Origin: Peptoniphilus asaccharolyticus DSM 20463
GTDB lineage: Bacteria > Bacillota > Clostridia > Tissierellales > Peptoniphilaceae
Assembly: GCF_900176115.1 (NCBI RefSeq)
Contig: NZ_FWWR01000009.1
Coordinates: 682,001 to 746,000, forward strand
Length of the DNA: 64,000 nucleotides
Reading direction: 5' to 3'
Part shown: piece by piece, positions 19,526 to 28,168 of the stretch
Layout of the letters: the number at the start of each line of letters is the position of its first letter
Numbering within the stretch: position 1 is the first letter of the stretch
Program-made: the position numbers and the translations under genes
Notes under the pieces: model-generated
Database searches by the model: none
Seen by the model: only the letters and a program-made list of their open reading frames with translations
Told to the model about the DNA's origin: nothing

Positions 19526-20377
19526 ATGAAAATAAAAAAAGCTATAATTCCTGCAGCTGGTCTGGGGACAAGATTTTTACCATTCACAAAAGCCGTTCCC
19601 AAAGAGATGTTGCCAATAATAGACACTCCAAACATTGAATATATAGTTCGCGAAGCTGTAGAAGCTGGAATAGAAGAAATTTTAATAATTTTAGGTCGAA
19701 ACAAAAACTCTATCGAAGACTATTTTGATTCTAATATCGAGCTTGAATCAAAGTTAAAAGAAACAGAAAAATTTGAAGAGCTATATAGAATAAATGAATT
19801 AAACTCACTTGCTAAAATTCATTTTATAAGACAACATAGAGCTTTAGGACTTGGTCATGCTGTAAATTGTGCAAAATCATTCGTATCTAACGAGCCATTT
19901 CTACTTTTGCTTGGAGACGAAATAATAGATTTAGAAGATAATGCGTCAAAATCTTTAATTGAAAAATTTAACCAAACAGGTAATAGTGTAATAGGTCTTT
20001 TGGAAGTTGATAAGGATGATGTTAGTAAATACGGTATAGTAAAACTTTTAAATGATGATATTGTGGATATGGTTGAGAAACCAAAAGTAGAAGATGCTCC
20101 TTCAAATCTCGCCATAATAGGTAGATATGTAATCACACCTAAGATATTCGAAATTCTATCTCACACCAAGCCAGGTCATGGCGGAGAAATCCAACTCACA
20201 GATGCATTGTTAGAACTTTTAAACTACGAAAAGATTTTAGGTCAAAAAATTACTGGAAAAAGATTTGATACCGGTTCAAAGATTGGATATCTAAAGGCCA
20301 CAGTTGAGTATGCTCTAAAAGATAAGGAGTTAGGTTCTGAATTTAGAAATTATCTTTTAGAAATTTTAAAAGACTAA
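19526..20377 (+). CDS. galU: UTP--glucose-1-phosphate uridylyltransferase
   Basis: GalU makes UDP-glucose from UTP and glucose-1-phosphate, the sugar donor for glycolipids and surface polysaccharides. The nucleotidyltransferase signature GLGTRFLPFTKAVPKEMLPI is at residues 12-31. LLLGDEI, VEKPKVEDAPSNLAIIGRYV and KPGHGGEIQLTDAL are GalU-specific stretches. The protein is 283 residues long. The ATG has a clear AAGAGGTG 5 bases upstream. It is one of the few plus-strand genes, and UDP-glucose from it could feed the GT4 glycosyltransferase at 46643-47857. Confidence 0.96.
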   Translation: MKIKKAIIPAAGLGTRFLPFTKAVPKEMLPIIDTPNIEYIVREAVEAGIEEILIILGRNKNSIEDYFDSNIELESKLKETEKFEELYRINELNSLAKIHFIRQHRALGLGHAVNCAKSFVSNEPFLLLLGDEIIDLEDNASKSLIEKFNQTGNSVIGLLEVDKDDVSKYGIVKLLNDDIVDMVEKPKVEDAPSNLAIIGRYVITPKIFEILSHTKPGHGGEIQLTDALLELLNYEKILGQKITGKRFDTGSKIGYLKATVEYALKDKELGSEFRNYLLEILKD

Positions 20378-20404
20378 TCATCATTATAATTAAATTACTT
20401 AAAT

Positions 20405-20443
20405 AAAAAAGACGTTTTAATTTTTAAATTAAGACGTCTTTTT
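20405..20443. terminator. Bidirectional terminator between galU and the fabT fragment
   Basis: A long near-perfect stem (AAAAAGACG with CGTCTTTTT, extended inward by TTTAATTT and AAATTAA) has A and T runs on both sides. It serves two converging transcripts. Confidence 0.85.
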
Positions 20444-20447
20444 CGAT

Positions 20448-20861
20448 TTATTTATTTTGTTCTTGTCTAGATATAAAATTAGTTACCTCTGGCATCAATT
20501 CTTCACTCATTATAGTGAGTAAGGCTTCTAATTTCTTGCTATCTTCTTCGCCAATTCTCTCTTTTAATCTCTCCATAACCACATTTACATACTCTTCTTT
20601 TATCTCATAGTAGTCATAGAACTTTTGAGTTACTTCTAAATAAAATTCTCTCTTATCTTCTTTAGATTGAATCTTTTTAAGATAGCCTTTTTTAACTAAT
20701 GAGGCTATTTTATAAGCTATGTTCGGATGAGACATTTCCAAAAATTCTGTCAAGTCACTAACTCTCGGTCTTTTTAAAGCATGTATAACCTCTATAGTAA
20801 ATGTTTCTGTAGCAGTTAAAGTCGCTTCTCTGTCTTGTAAATTATGAAACATATTTTTATA
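20448..20861 (-). pseudogene. fabT: FabT-like MarR-family repressor, 3' part (split by IS30)
   Basis: This is the main part of a MarR-family winged-helix protein. The DNA-binding core reads VSDLTEFLEMSHPNIAYKIA and KKGYLKKIQSKEDKREFYLEVT, and the C-terminal helices are intact. Its place behind fabZ at the end of the fatty-acid operon, and its similarity to FabT of streptococci, indicate a repressor of fab genes; FabT acts with acyl-ACP as corepressor. The first 18 codons lie on the far side of an IS30 insertion (21978-22032). Deleting the IS and one TATA duplication rejoins the frame (KFKLNLYKNMFHNLQD) and gives an intact 154-residue protein. The remaining internal ATG at 20852 has no ribosome-binding site. 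Confidence 0.88.
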
Positions 20862-21977
20862 GACGAATTGTCAAATCAAATGCAACACCTATGGTAAGAG
20901 ACCAAAAAGTTCTTCTTTAGGTGTTTTATATTTTATACATTTTCTAGGTCTATTATTCATTAAACTTAAGTTATAATTTAATTCATCAATATTCACTTCT
21001 GATAAATCCATACCCTTAGGATAAAACTCCCTCAAAAGTCCGTTACTATTTTCATTTGTACCTTTTTGCCATGCACAATAGGGATCACAAAAATAAGTTT
21101 TGCATCCTAATTCTTTTTCTATTTTCTCAAATTCTGAAAATTCTTTACCTCTATCAAAGGTTATTGTTTTTACTAATTCTTTTGGATAATCTTTTAATGC
21201 ATTTATTATTGCTGGTGTTACGCTTTCCGACTTTCTATTTTCAACTAGGATTGCTATATAATATCTAGATTTTCTTTCTGCTAAAGTTACGAAACAACAT
21301 CTACTTTTCCTTTTATGATCTAATCTGCCTGATTCCACTGTATCTGCTTCCCAGTGGCCTAATTCTTGCCTTCTGTATATCTCTTTAGGTCTTTTCTTAA
21401 TTGTTCTACCTTTATCATTGAATTTTCCTCTTTTTTCTGCTGGCCTTTTAAATTTAGCTTTTCTTCTCAAATTTTTCATACTAGTTTTTGGTCAGCTTTT
21501 TGGTCGTGTATCATTCTATATATCGTTGATGTAGATGGTAATTCATGAATCTCATTTGTGTTTCTATTTGATATTTGTTCAGGGGACCAATGTTCGTTAA
21601 TCTTTACAGTTAAATAATCAATAACATCTTTAGAAAATTTACTTTTTCTATGGCAGTCTTTTCTTCTATCAATATATTTATCATTTGCCTTTATCGGAAA
21701 GTACTTAGTGTAACTTCCCCTACTAACTTTTATCTTAGATGAATTTCTTTTAATTTCTCTAGATATTGTACTAGGTGACCTTTTAAGTGCTTGTGCAATT
21801 TTCCTTATACTCATTCCTAAATTTAAAATTGGTAATACAAGATCTTTCTTCTATGGTAAGATGGTTATAGCTCATAGTTAATCACTCCTTTTAATATGTT
21901 TTGTTTGGTCACTTACATATTAACACAGCTGATTAGCTATGAGTTTATTTATGTTGCACTTGTTATGATAAATTATC
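20862..21977 (-). mobile_element. IS30-family insertion sequence, copy 1 (in fabT)
   Basis: The element is 1116 bp, the same length as copies at 31894-33009 and 55214-56329. The ends are imperfect inverted repeats (GACGAATTGTCAAATCAAATG against GATAATTTATCATAACAAGTG). A TATA target duplication flanks it (20858-20861 and 21978-21981). It carries four single-base indels relative to the other two copies, which balance to the same length. It is inserted in codon 18 of the fabT-like gene in the same orientation. Confidence 0.95.
20889..21875 (-). pseudogene. IS30-family transposase, frameshifted
   Basis: It is nearly identical to the intact 328-residue transposases at 31921-32907 and 55316-56302, but the frame is broken. 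Two T-run losses occur near the start (about 21825-21834), so the frame of MSYNHLTIEE does not join MSIRKIAQ. Two extra bases occur at about 21492 and 21504, where GCCAAAAA became GACCAAAAA twice. The DDE triad region itself is unchanged (DTVESG, FDRGKEF, NENSNG). It is probably inactive if the indels are real. They could be consensus errors in a repeat. Confidence 0.9.
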
Positions 21978-22032
21978 TATATAAATTCAACTTAAACTTA
22001 TCATAAACTTCTGAAAACTTCTCATTTAACAT
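21978..22032 (-). pseudogene. fabT: FabT-like repressor, 5' fragment (first 18 codons)
   Basis: A start codon at 22032 behind AGGGGGA, 17 bases downstream of the fabZ stop codon, opens MLNEKFSEVYDKFKLNLY and then runs into the IS. This is the N-terminal dimerisation helix of the MarR protein. The rest of the gene is at 20448-20861. Confidence 0.85.
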
Positions 22033-22049
22033 AATATCCCCCTAATATT

Positions 22050-22469
22050 TTAGGCAATTGCAAAGGATATTTCACAACTCATAACTTTCTCTTCTCCGAC
22101 AATTATGTAGCCTTCGCCAAAGCCTATATTTCCTCTTTTACTTATTATTTCACAATGAATTTCAAGTACATCTCCTGGAACAATTTGTCTATAGAACCTA
22201 GCCTTTTTTATTCCTCCAAGAAATACATTCTTTCCCTTTTCATTTAATAAAAGCGCCACTGCTCCAACTTGAGCAACTGTTTCAACTTGTAATACGCCCG
22301 GCATTACTGAATAGTTCGGAAAATGTCCTTGAAAATATGGTTCATTTCCACTCACGCACTTAATCCCTATAGCACTTTTACCCTCTTCTAATTCAATTAT
22401 TCTATCTACCATTAGAAATGGATACCTATGTGGTAGAATATTTTTTATTTCTTCGAAATTCAACTTCAT
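22050..22469 (-). CDS. fabZ: 3-hydroxyacyl-ACP dehydratase FabZ
   Basis: FabZ dehydrates 3-hydroxyacyl-ACP in the elongation cycle of fatty-acid synthesis. It is a hot-dog-fold enzyme with catalytic His at residue 49 (GHFPNYSVMPG) and Glu at 63 (LQVETVAQ). The opening LPHRYPFLMVDRI is the family signature. The start chosen is the ATG 7 bases after GAGGT, giving 139 residues. It nearly abuts the fabF stop codon. No fabA or fabM-like isomerase gene is seen nearby, so this cluster alone does not explain unsaturated fatty-acid synthesis. Confidence 0.97.
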   Translation of the reverse strand: MKLNFEEIKNILPHRYPFLMVDRIIELEEGKSAIGIKCVSGNEPYFQGHFPNYSVMPGVLQVETVAQVGAVALLLNEKGKNVFLGGIKKARFYRQIVPGDVLEIHCEIISKRGNIGFGEGYIIVGEEKVMSCEISFAIA

Positions 22470-22471
22470 AA

Positions 22472-23695
22472 TCAATACCTCTTCACTATCAAAGTGGCAT
22501 TGTGTCCGCCAAATCCCAAAGAATTTTTTAATATATAGTTAGCTTTATATTCTTTAACATCAGTTACAAAATTCAAGTCACAATCTTCATCCAAGTTCTT
22601 ATAGTTCACCAATGGAGGAAGAATATTTTCATTCATAGAAAATATACTGATAGATGTTTCAACGGCTCCTGATGCTCCAAGCAAATGCCCTATTTGAGAT
22701 TTTGTAGATGATACTAAAACATCAGTATCGGCTCCAAAAACTTTTTTGATCGCCGCAGTTTCGTATTTATCATTTAGCTCTGTGGAAGTTCCGTGGGCAT
22801 TTATATAGTCAACTTCTGATTCTTTTATTCCAGCTTCTTTTATTGCAGCTGCCATAGCCTTAGCAGCATACTCTCCATTCGGAGATGGTGATGTAATATG
22901 GTATGCATCACAGTTTGTGCTATATCCTACTATTTCAGCTAAAATATTGGCATTTCTACTCTTGGCATGTTCCAATTCTTCTAGAACCAATATTGCAGCT
23001 CCCTCTCCCATTACAAATCCACTTCTGTCTTTGTCAAAAGGAATTGATGCTCTTGTAGGGTCTTCTGAAGTACAAAGTGCCTTCATAGATGTAAATCCAC
23101 CTATGCCAAGTTCTGTTATACTTGCCTCACTTCCGCCAGCAAAAATAATATCCTCGTAGCCATGTTTTATATCTCTAAACGCCTCTCCTATTGCATTAGT
23201 AGAACTAGCACATGCTGTCACATGACATTGGCATGATCCATGAGCATGTATATCCATGGCGATATTTGATGCTGTTAGATTAGAGATTGCCATTGGAATA
23301 AAGTATGGACTAACCTTGTCAAATCCTCTCTTCATTCCTCTTTCATGTTCTTTTTCAATTGTTCCAAGTCCACCGATTCCAGAAGCTACATAGACCCCAA
23401 CATTCATCTTTTCAACTTCTTCAATCGTCAAGTTAGAATCTTTTAAAGCTCTTCTTGCTGCCACTATTCCCAATTGATTGACTCTGTCTAATCTCTTTTG
23501 TTCTCTTTTGTCAAAATGTTCATCCACGTTAAAATCTTTTAATTCTGAGGCAAGTTTAACTTCTCGCTCTATTGTATCATAATGTGTTATCTTATCTATA
23601 CTACATATTTTATTTTTAATATTTTCTACTACTGAGTCTCTATCATTTCCTATAGGGCAGACTATCCCTATTCCAGTAACCACTACTCTTCTCAT
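22472..23695 (-). CDS. fabF: 3-oxoacyl-ACP synthase II FabF
   Basis: This condensing enzyme elongates acyl-ACP with malonyl-ACP. It shows the Cys-His-His triad: Cys in VTACASSTNAIGEA (about residue 162), His in NAHGTSTELND (about 299) and His in SQIGHLLGASGAVE (about 335). At 407 residues it is full length. Its start overlaps the fabG stop codon by 4 bases (ATGA), implying translational coupling. Confidence 0.97.
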   Translation of the reverse strand: MRRVVVTGIGIVCPIGNDRDSVVENIKNKICSIDKITHYDTIEREVKLASELKDFNVDEHFDKREQKRLDRVNQLGIVAARRALKDSNLTIEEVEKMNVGVYVASGIGGLGTIEKEHERGMKRGFDKVSPYFIPMAISNLTASNIAMDIHAHGSCQCHVTACASSTNAIGEAFRDIKHGYEDIIFAGGSEASITELGIGGFTSMKALCTSEDPTRASIPFDKDRSGFVMGEGAAILVLEELEHAKSRNANILAEIVGYSTNCDAYHITSPSPNGEYAAKAMAAAIKEAGIKESEVDYINAHGTSTELNDKYETAAIKKVFGADTDVLVSSTKSQIGHLLGASGAVETSISIFSMNENILPPLVNYKNLDEDCDLNFVTDVKEYKANYILKNSLGFGGHNATLIVKRY

Positions 23696-24423
23696 ATTCC
23701 CATTCCTCCGTCAACATTTATAACTTGACCTGTTATATAACTTGCACTCTCTGAAGCTAAAAAGCTTACAACTTTTGCAATCTCTTCAGGCTGTCCTATT
23801 CTTCTAAGAGGTATTTCAGTTAATATTTTTTCTTTAGTTGAATCCCCAAGTTTGTCTGTCATCTTAGTTTCAATAAATCCCGGAGCTATTGCATTTACTA
23901 AAATATTTTTTGAAGCCAACTCTTTAGCTGTGGCTTTTGTTAGTCCTATCATAGCTGCTTTTGCAGATGAATAATTAGCTTGCCCCGCATTTCCGTGCAC
24001 TCCACTAATTGATGTTATATTAATTATTCTTCCATACTTATTTTTTATCATCGATTTACAGAATAACTTAGTCAAATAAAAAGCACTGTTCAAATTAGTT
24101 TCCACTACTTTTATAAAATCTTCGTCCGTCATTCTAAGTATTAAGTTGTCCTTAGTTATTCCTGCATTATTTACCAATACATCTAAATGTCCAGCTATTT
24201 CCAGACATTCTTTTGCAATTTTTTCACACACTTCAAATTTTGATAAGTCTCCTACAACTGTATAGACATCTTCTCCAAGTTCATACTTTAAATTTTCCAA
24301 CTTTTCCAAATTTGAGTTTCCATGTATTATTAATGAATATCCTTGAGCTTTTAAATCTCTTGCTATAGCACTTCCTATGCCACCTGTCGCTCCAGTAACT
24401 AATGCAATTTTTTTATCTTCCAT
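23692..24423 (-). CDS. fabG: 3-oxoacyl-ACP reductase FabG
   Basis: This NADPH-dependent short-chain dehydrogenase reduces 3-ketoacyl-ACP. The cofactor loop TGATGGIGSAIA is at residues 10-21, NNAG follows, the catalytic Ser is in NITSISG and the Tyr-Lys pair in ANYSSAKAA (about residue 150). NAIAPGFIETKMTD and GQVINVDGGMGI match FabG proper rather than a generic SDR. It has 243 residues and starts 2 bases after fabD. Confidence 0.97.
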   Translation of the reverse strand: MEDKKIALVTGATGGIGSAIARDLKAQGYSLIIHGNSNLEKLENLKYELGEDVYTVVGDLSKFEVCEKIAKECLEIAGHLDVLVNNAGITKDNLILRMTDEDFIKVVETNLNSAFYLTKLFCKSMIKNKYGRIINITSISGVHGNAGQANYSSAKAAMIGLTKATAKELASKNILVNAIAPGFIETKMTDKLGDSTKEKILTEIPLRRIGQPEEIAKVVSFLASESASYITGQVINVDGGMGI

Positions 24424-24425
24424 CT

Positions 24426-25331
24426 CTACCTCTCAATATAATTTATTATTTCCTTATCATTTTTAAGTGTTTCTACAGTCACATCTTTAAATTCTTTTTT
24501 TATTATTGATGAAATAACATTTCCAGGGCCTATTTCAATAAACTTATCTACTCCATCATCCACCATGTTCTTCAAAGTCTTAAACAATAGAACCGGAGAC
24601 ACTATCTGCTTGCATAGCAGTTCAACCATTTTTTCTCCAGCATACTTTTCTCCTGTCAAATTAGGATAATAATCTAATTTTGGTTCTTTGAAATCAACTT
24701 TTTGCAGCGACTTAACATAATTTAAATTTGCACTCTCCATAAATGGCGTATGAAATGCTCCGCTCACCTTTAAATGAATGGCTTTTATTCCATCAGCTTT
24801 TAAAATATCCCTTAATTTTTCTATGCTTTCTTTTTCACCAGATATTACAATTTGTTTTGAACTATTTATATTGGCTATAAATACTTTTCCTTTTAATGTA
24901 TCCTTTTCTACAATCTCTCTCAAATATTCTTCGCTTGCATTCAAAACTGCTACCATAGCACTTTCTATAGAGTCTGAAGCTTTTTGCATCTCCATTCCCC
25001 TACTCTTTACAAGCTCTATAGCATCCTTATTATCAATTACACCACTTGCAACAAGCGCTGAATATTCTCCCAAGCTCAATCCACAAGTCGCATCTATTTT
25101 AATTTCTTTTTCTAAAAGTTTAATTGTGCTCAATTGGAACGCAACCATTATGGGTTGAAGATTTTCTGTCTTTGAAATTTCTTCAATCTCTCCATGAAAT
25201 GAAATTTCTTTTAAATTTTCTCCTAAGACTCCATAAATATCAGATACGACAGGATATTTTTCAAATAATTCTAATCCCATACCCGAATATTGAGAGCCTT
25301 GCCCACCAAAAACTAATGCTGTTTTACTCAT
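24426..25331 (-). CDS. fabD: Malonyl-CoA:ACP transacylase FabD
   Basis: FabD loads malonate onto ACP. The opening VFGGQGSQYSGMG is the family signature. The nucleophilic Ser lies in CGLSLGEYSALVASG (about residue 85) and the catalytic His in VSGAFHTPFM (about 194). At 301 residues it has the normal length. The start overlaps the end of the preceding NPD-family gene by 8 bases. Confidence 0.96.
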   Translation of the reverse strand: MSKTALVFGGQGSQYSGMGLELFEKYPVVSDIYGVLGENLKEISFHGEIEEISKTENLQPIMVAFQLSTIKLLEKEIKIDATCGLSLGEYSALVASGVIDNKDAIELVKSRGMEMQKASDSIESAMVAVLNASEEYLREIVEKDTLKGKVFIANINSSKQIVISGEKESIEKLRDILKADGIKAIHLKVSGAFHTPFMESANLNYVKSLQKVDFKEPKLDYYPNLTGEKYAGEKMVELLCKQIVSPVLLFKTLKNMVDDGVDKFIEIGPGNVISSIIKKEFKDVTVETLKNDKEIINYIER

Positions 25332-26361
25332 CTCTTCCTCCCAAAATATTTTTTATATACTCTTTAACAGATAATATTTCAGTTATATTTTTCACATCTG
25401 TTCCACAAAAAAATAATCCGTTTTTCAAGTCGCCTTTCACCGCTCGTATAAGAGCTTCATTTATGCAATAAGGTGTAGTTGAAGGAACGCAAGTTGAGAT
25501 ACAATTTAAACAACGCTTTGCCGGACATCTATTTTTAGATGTAAAATCTACAAAATCAGTTTTCAACGCTCGTGCAGGTAATCCAACTGGACTTTGTATA
25601 ACTTCAACTATCCTTTCCTTAGTTGATAGCAAAGTTTGTTTAGCTATATCTTCTAGCGAAGATTCTTTTGTAAATAAAAATCCCGTTCCTATTTGAACTC
25701 CATCAGCACCTTTTTTAAGTGCTTCTAAAATTCTGTTCTTAGTCCCAAATCCACCTCCAATGAACACTGGAATATGAATTTTTTCAAATTGTTTTTTTAC
25801 ATCTATAATCCTTTTTAGTTCTTCAAAGATGTCAATATTCAACTCTTCTCTTTTAAATCCCAAGTGTCCTCCAGCTTCAGGTCCTTCAAAAACTATAAAA
25901 TCCGGTCTCCGATCATACTTTTTCAACCACTTTTTACAAATTAAATTCAGAGCTCTTGCAGAGGATACTATCGGTGCAATTATTTTTTTACTATCTATGT
26001 ATTCAGGCAATTCTAAAGGAAGACCCGCTCCCACTACAACACCATCAACATCTGTATCATTTATAAATTTTAAATAGTTTTCAAAATTGTTTACAACGTG
26101 CATTATATTAACCATTATTATGCCATTGCCTTTTGAAATTTTTTTTGCCTTTTCAACTTCATTTATAAAACTTCTCTTGTTGGCATCAATAGAATTCTCT
26201 AAGAAGTCACTTTCTCTATAACCACAGTTCACAAAAGATATTGTTCCCATTCCGCCTTCGGCTGCAACTGCACCCGCAAGTTCTCCCATTGAAATTCCTA
26301 TTCCCATTCCACCTTGAACTATTGGAATGTTCATAAATTTTTCTTTTATTTTAATAGACAT
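25324..26361 (-). CDS. NPD/FabK-superfamily flavoprotein with C-terminal Cys cluster
   Basis: This is a 345-residue member of the 2-nitropropane dioxygenase/FabK superfamily of FMN TIM barrels. It shows VQGGMGIGIS at the N-terminus, FEGPEAGGHLGF, GGGFGTKNRILEALKKGADGVQIGTGFLFT and a C-terminal extension with CPAKRCLNCISTC. True FabK (the next gene) lacks this cluster, which may bind metal or an iron-sulfur cluster. Such a gene often lies beside fabK in clostridial fab operons, but I know of no settled function. It overlaps fabK by 16 bases and fabD by 8 bases. It could be a second enoyl reductase, a nitronate-type detoxifying enzyme, or a redox partner. Confidence 0.8.
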   Translation of the reverse strand: MSIKIKEKFMNIPIVQGGMGIGISMGELAGAVAAEGGMGTISFVNCGYRESDFLENSIDANKRSFINEVEKAKKISKGNGIIMVNIMHVVNNFENYLKFINDTDVDGVVVGAGLPLELPEYIDSKKIIAPIVSSARALNLICKKWLKKYDRRPDFIVFEGPEAGGHLGFKREELNIDIFEELKRIIDVKKQFEKIHIPVFIGGGFGTKNRILEALKKGADGVQIGTGFLFTKESSLEDIAKQTLLSTKERIVEVIQSPVGLPARALKTDFVDFTSKNRCPAKRCLNCISTCVPSTTPYCINEALIRAVKGDLKNGLFFCGTDVKNITEILSVKEYIKNILGGRDE

Positions 26362-27272
26362 CTCTTAGCCTCTTCATATTCACCCATAAGGTTCTCAACT
26401 AAATCTTTAACCGGCATCAATTTATCAAACTGACCAACAGTATATCCCGTCATTAAAGAACCATTTTTAATATCACCTTCCACTACTGCCTTTCTGAGTC
26501 TGCCTACAGTGAAAATTTCTAAAACCTCTATATTAGATTCATTCTTTTCAAGATTTTTATACTCTCTGGTCATATTGTTCTTCAATAGTCTCATTGGCAA
26601 GCCATTTATATTCCCTACAGTTGTAACTTTCGATGCATTGGCTTTTAACAGCGATTTTTTATACTCATCATGTATTGGGCATTCTTCCGTAAATAAAAAT
26701 GCCGTCCCTATTTGAACTCCAACAGCACCTAAAATTTCCGCAGCTAACATCTGACTTCCAGAACCAATTCCACCCGCTGCTATTATTGGAATATCAACCT
26801 CATTTTTCACTTGAGGCACTAAGACCATGGATGTCATTTCTCCTATATGCCCTCCTGCTTCCATTCCTTCAGCTATTATTCCTTGAAGTGGAAACTTAGA
26901 TAGTCTCTTAGCTTGAACTGGAGATGAGATAACCGGCAAAACATTTATCTTCTCTCTCTCAAAAATTTCCATATACTTACTTGGACTACCTGCTCCAACT
27001 GTCACTACCTTGACCCCAGATTCAACTATCACCTCAACCATCTCTTCTATGTCAGGCCTTAACATCATCAAATTGACTGCAAATGTCTTATCTGTATTAG
27101 ACTTACATATTTCAATTTCTCTTTTTAATATCTCTGGTGTCATTCCACCTGACCCTATAGTCCCCATTGCTCCGGCATTTGATACATACGCTGCAAATGC
27201 TCCGGTTGCAACATGTGCCATTCCACCTTGTAAAATAGGATATTTTATATCTAATAAATTGTTAATATTCAA
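26346..27272 (-). CDS. fabK: Enoyl-ACP reductase II FabK
   Basis: This FMN- and NADH-dependent reductase catalyses the last step of the elongation cycle and replaces the triclosan-sensitive FabI. Family marks are ILQGGMAHVATG at the N-terminus, GMEAGGHIGE and IAAGGIGSGSQMLAAEILGAVGVQIGTAFLFTEEC. The 308 residues are the usual FabK length. It starts 1 base after the fabH stop codon. No fabI gene is present in the window. Confidence 0.95.
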   Translation of the reverse strand: MNINNLLDIKYPILQGGMAHVATGAFAAYVSNAGAMGTIGSGGMTPEILKREIEICKSNTDKTFAVNLMMLRPDIEEMVEVIVESGVKVVTVGAGSPSKYMEIFEREKINVLPVISSPVQAKRLSKFPLQGIIAEGMEAGGHIGEMTSMVLVPQVKNEVDIPIIAAGGIGSGSQMLAAEILGAVGVQIGTAFLFTEECPIHDEYKKSLLKANASKVTTVGNINGLPMRLLKNNMTREYKNLEKNESNIEVLEIFTVGRLRKAVVEGDIKNGSLMTGYTVGQFDKLMPVKDLVENLMGEYEEAKRCLLK

Positions 27273-27273
27273 A

Positions 27274-28167
27274 TTACCACTCCATCAACACCGAACAAAT
27301 ACTAAGTCCCGCTCCAAAAGCAGAAAAAATAACTTTGTCTCCGTCTTTTAAAAATTCTTTTTTCTCAGCCAGTAATATAGGCACAGAAGCCGCAGATGTA
27401 TTTCCATGCTTATCTACATTAACCATAAATTTATCTATGTCTAAATCTAATTTACTTGAAATTTGATCCAAAATTCTTATGTTTGCTTGATGAGCAAAGA
27501 CATGGTCGATATCTTCTTTTTCTATGCCACTTTCTTCAAAAAGCTTTTCTATTGACTTTGGAACCTTGTCTACCGCAAATCTATATACATCTTTTCCCTG
27601 CATACTTACAAATTCACCTTTTCTCATAGAAAGAGCTTTTTCATCTCCGTAAGTCTTTTCATCTGTAACCCATAATTTATTATTTTTCTCAACAACAACT
27701 CCAGCACATCCATCTCCAAACAATACAGACGTTGTTCTATCAGAGAAATCTAATACGCTTGAAATTTTTTCAGCAGCAATTAATATTGCACACTCTCCAT
27801 CTCTTAAAAATCTTTCCGCCAAAATCATTGCACCGACAAATCCTGTGCAGGCCATATTTATATCAGCTGAGAGGCAATTCTCATTTAAATTTAGCTTTTC
27901 ATTTATTAATCCAGCAACTGATGGCAATATTCTCTCCGATGTAAAAGACGCTACCAATACAAGTCTTATTTTTTCTCTATCAAAATTCAGTTTATTAGCC
28001 AACTCTACAGCCATATCAGAAACAGATTCTTTAGCAAAATATCTTGAACTTATTCCAGTTCTACTCTTTATCCACTCATCAGAAGTGTCTAAAATTTTTG
28101 TGAAATATTCATTTTCAATTTTGTTTTCCAAGTCTATTTTCTTTATGTCTAAAAATTTTAATCCCAT
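27274..28167 (-). CDS. fabH: 3-oxoacyl-ACP synthase III FabH
   Basis: FabH starts fatty-acid synthesis by condensing acyl-CoA with malonyl-ACP. The Cys-His-Asn triad is visible: MACTGFVGAM (Cys about 106), FAHQANIRI (His about 226) and HGNTSAASVPI (Asn about 254). At 297 residues it is somewhat shorter than the usual 310-330, mostly through compact loops. The N-terminal SRTGISSRYFA substrate loop is kept. It starts 1 base after accA. Confidence 0.95.
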   Translation of the reverse strand: MGLKFLDIKKIDLENKIENEYFTKILDTSDEWIKSRTGISSRYFAKESVSDMAVELANKLNFDREKIRLVLVASFTSERILPSVAGLINEKLNLNENCLSADINMACTGFVGAMILAERFLRDGECAILIAAEKISSVLDFSDRTTSVLFGDGCAGVVVEKNNKLWVTDEKTYGDEKALSMRKGEFVSMQGKDVYRFAVDKVPKSIEKLFEESGIEKEDIDHVFAHQANIRILDQISSKLDLDIDKFMVNVDKHGNTSAASVPILLAEKKEFLKDGDKVIFSAFGAGLSICSVLMEW

Positions 28168-28168
28168 C

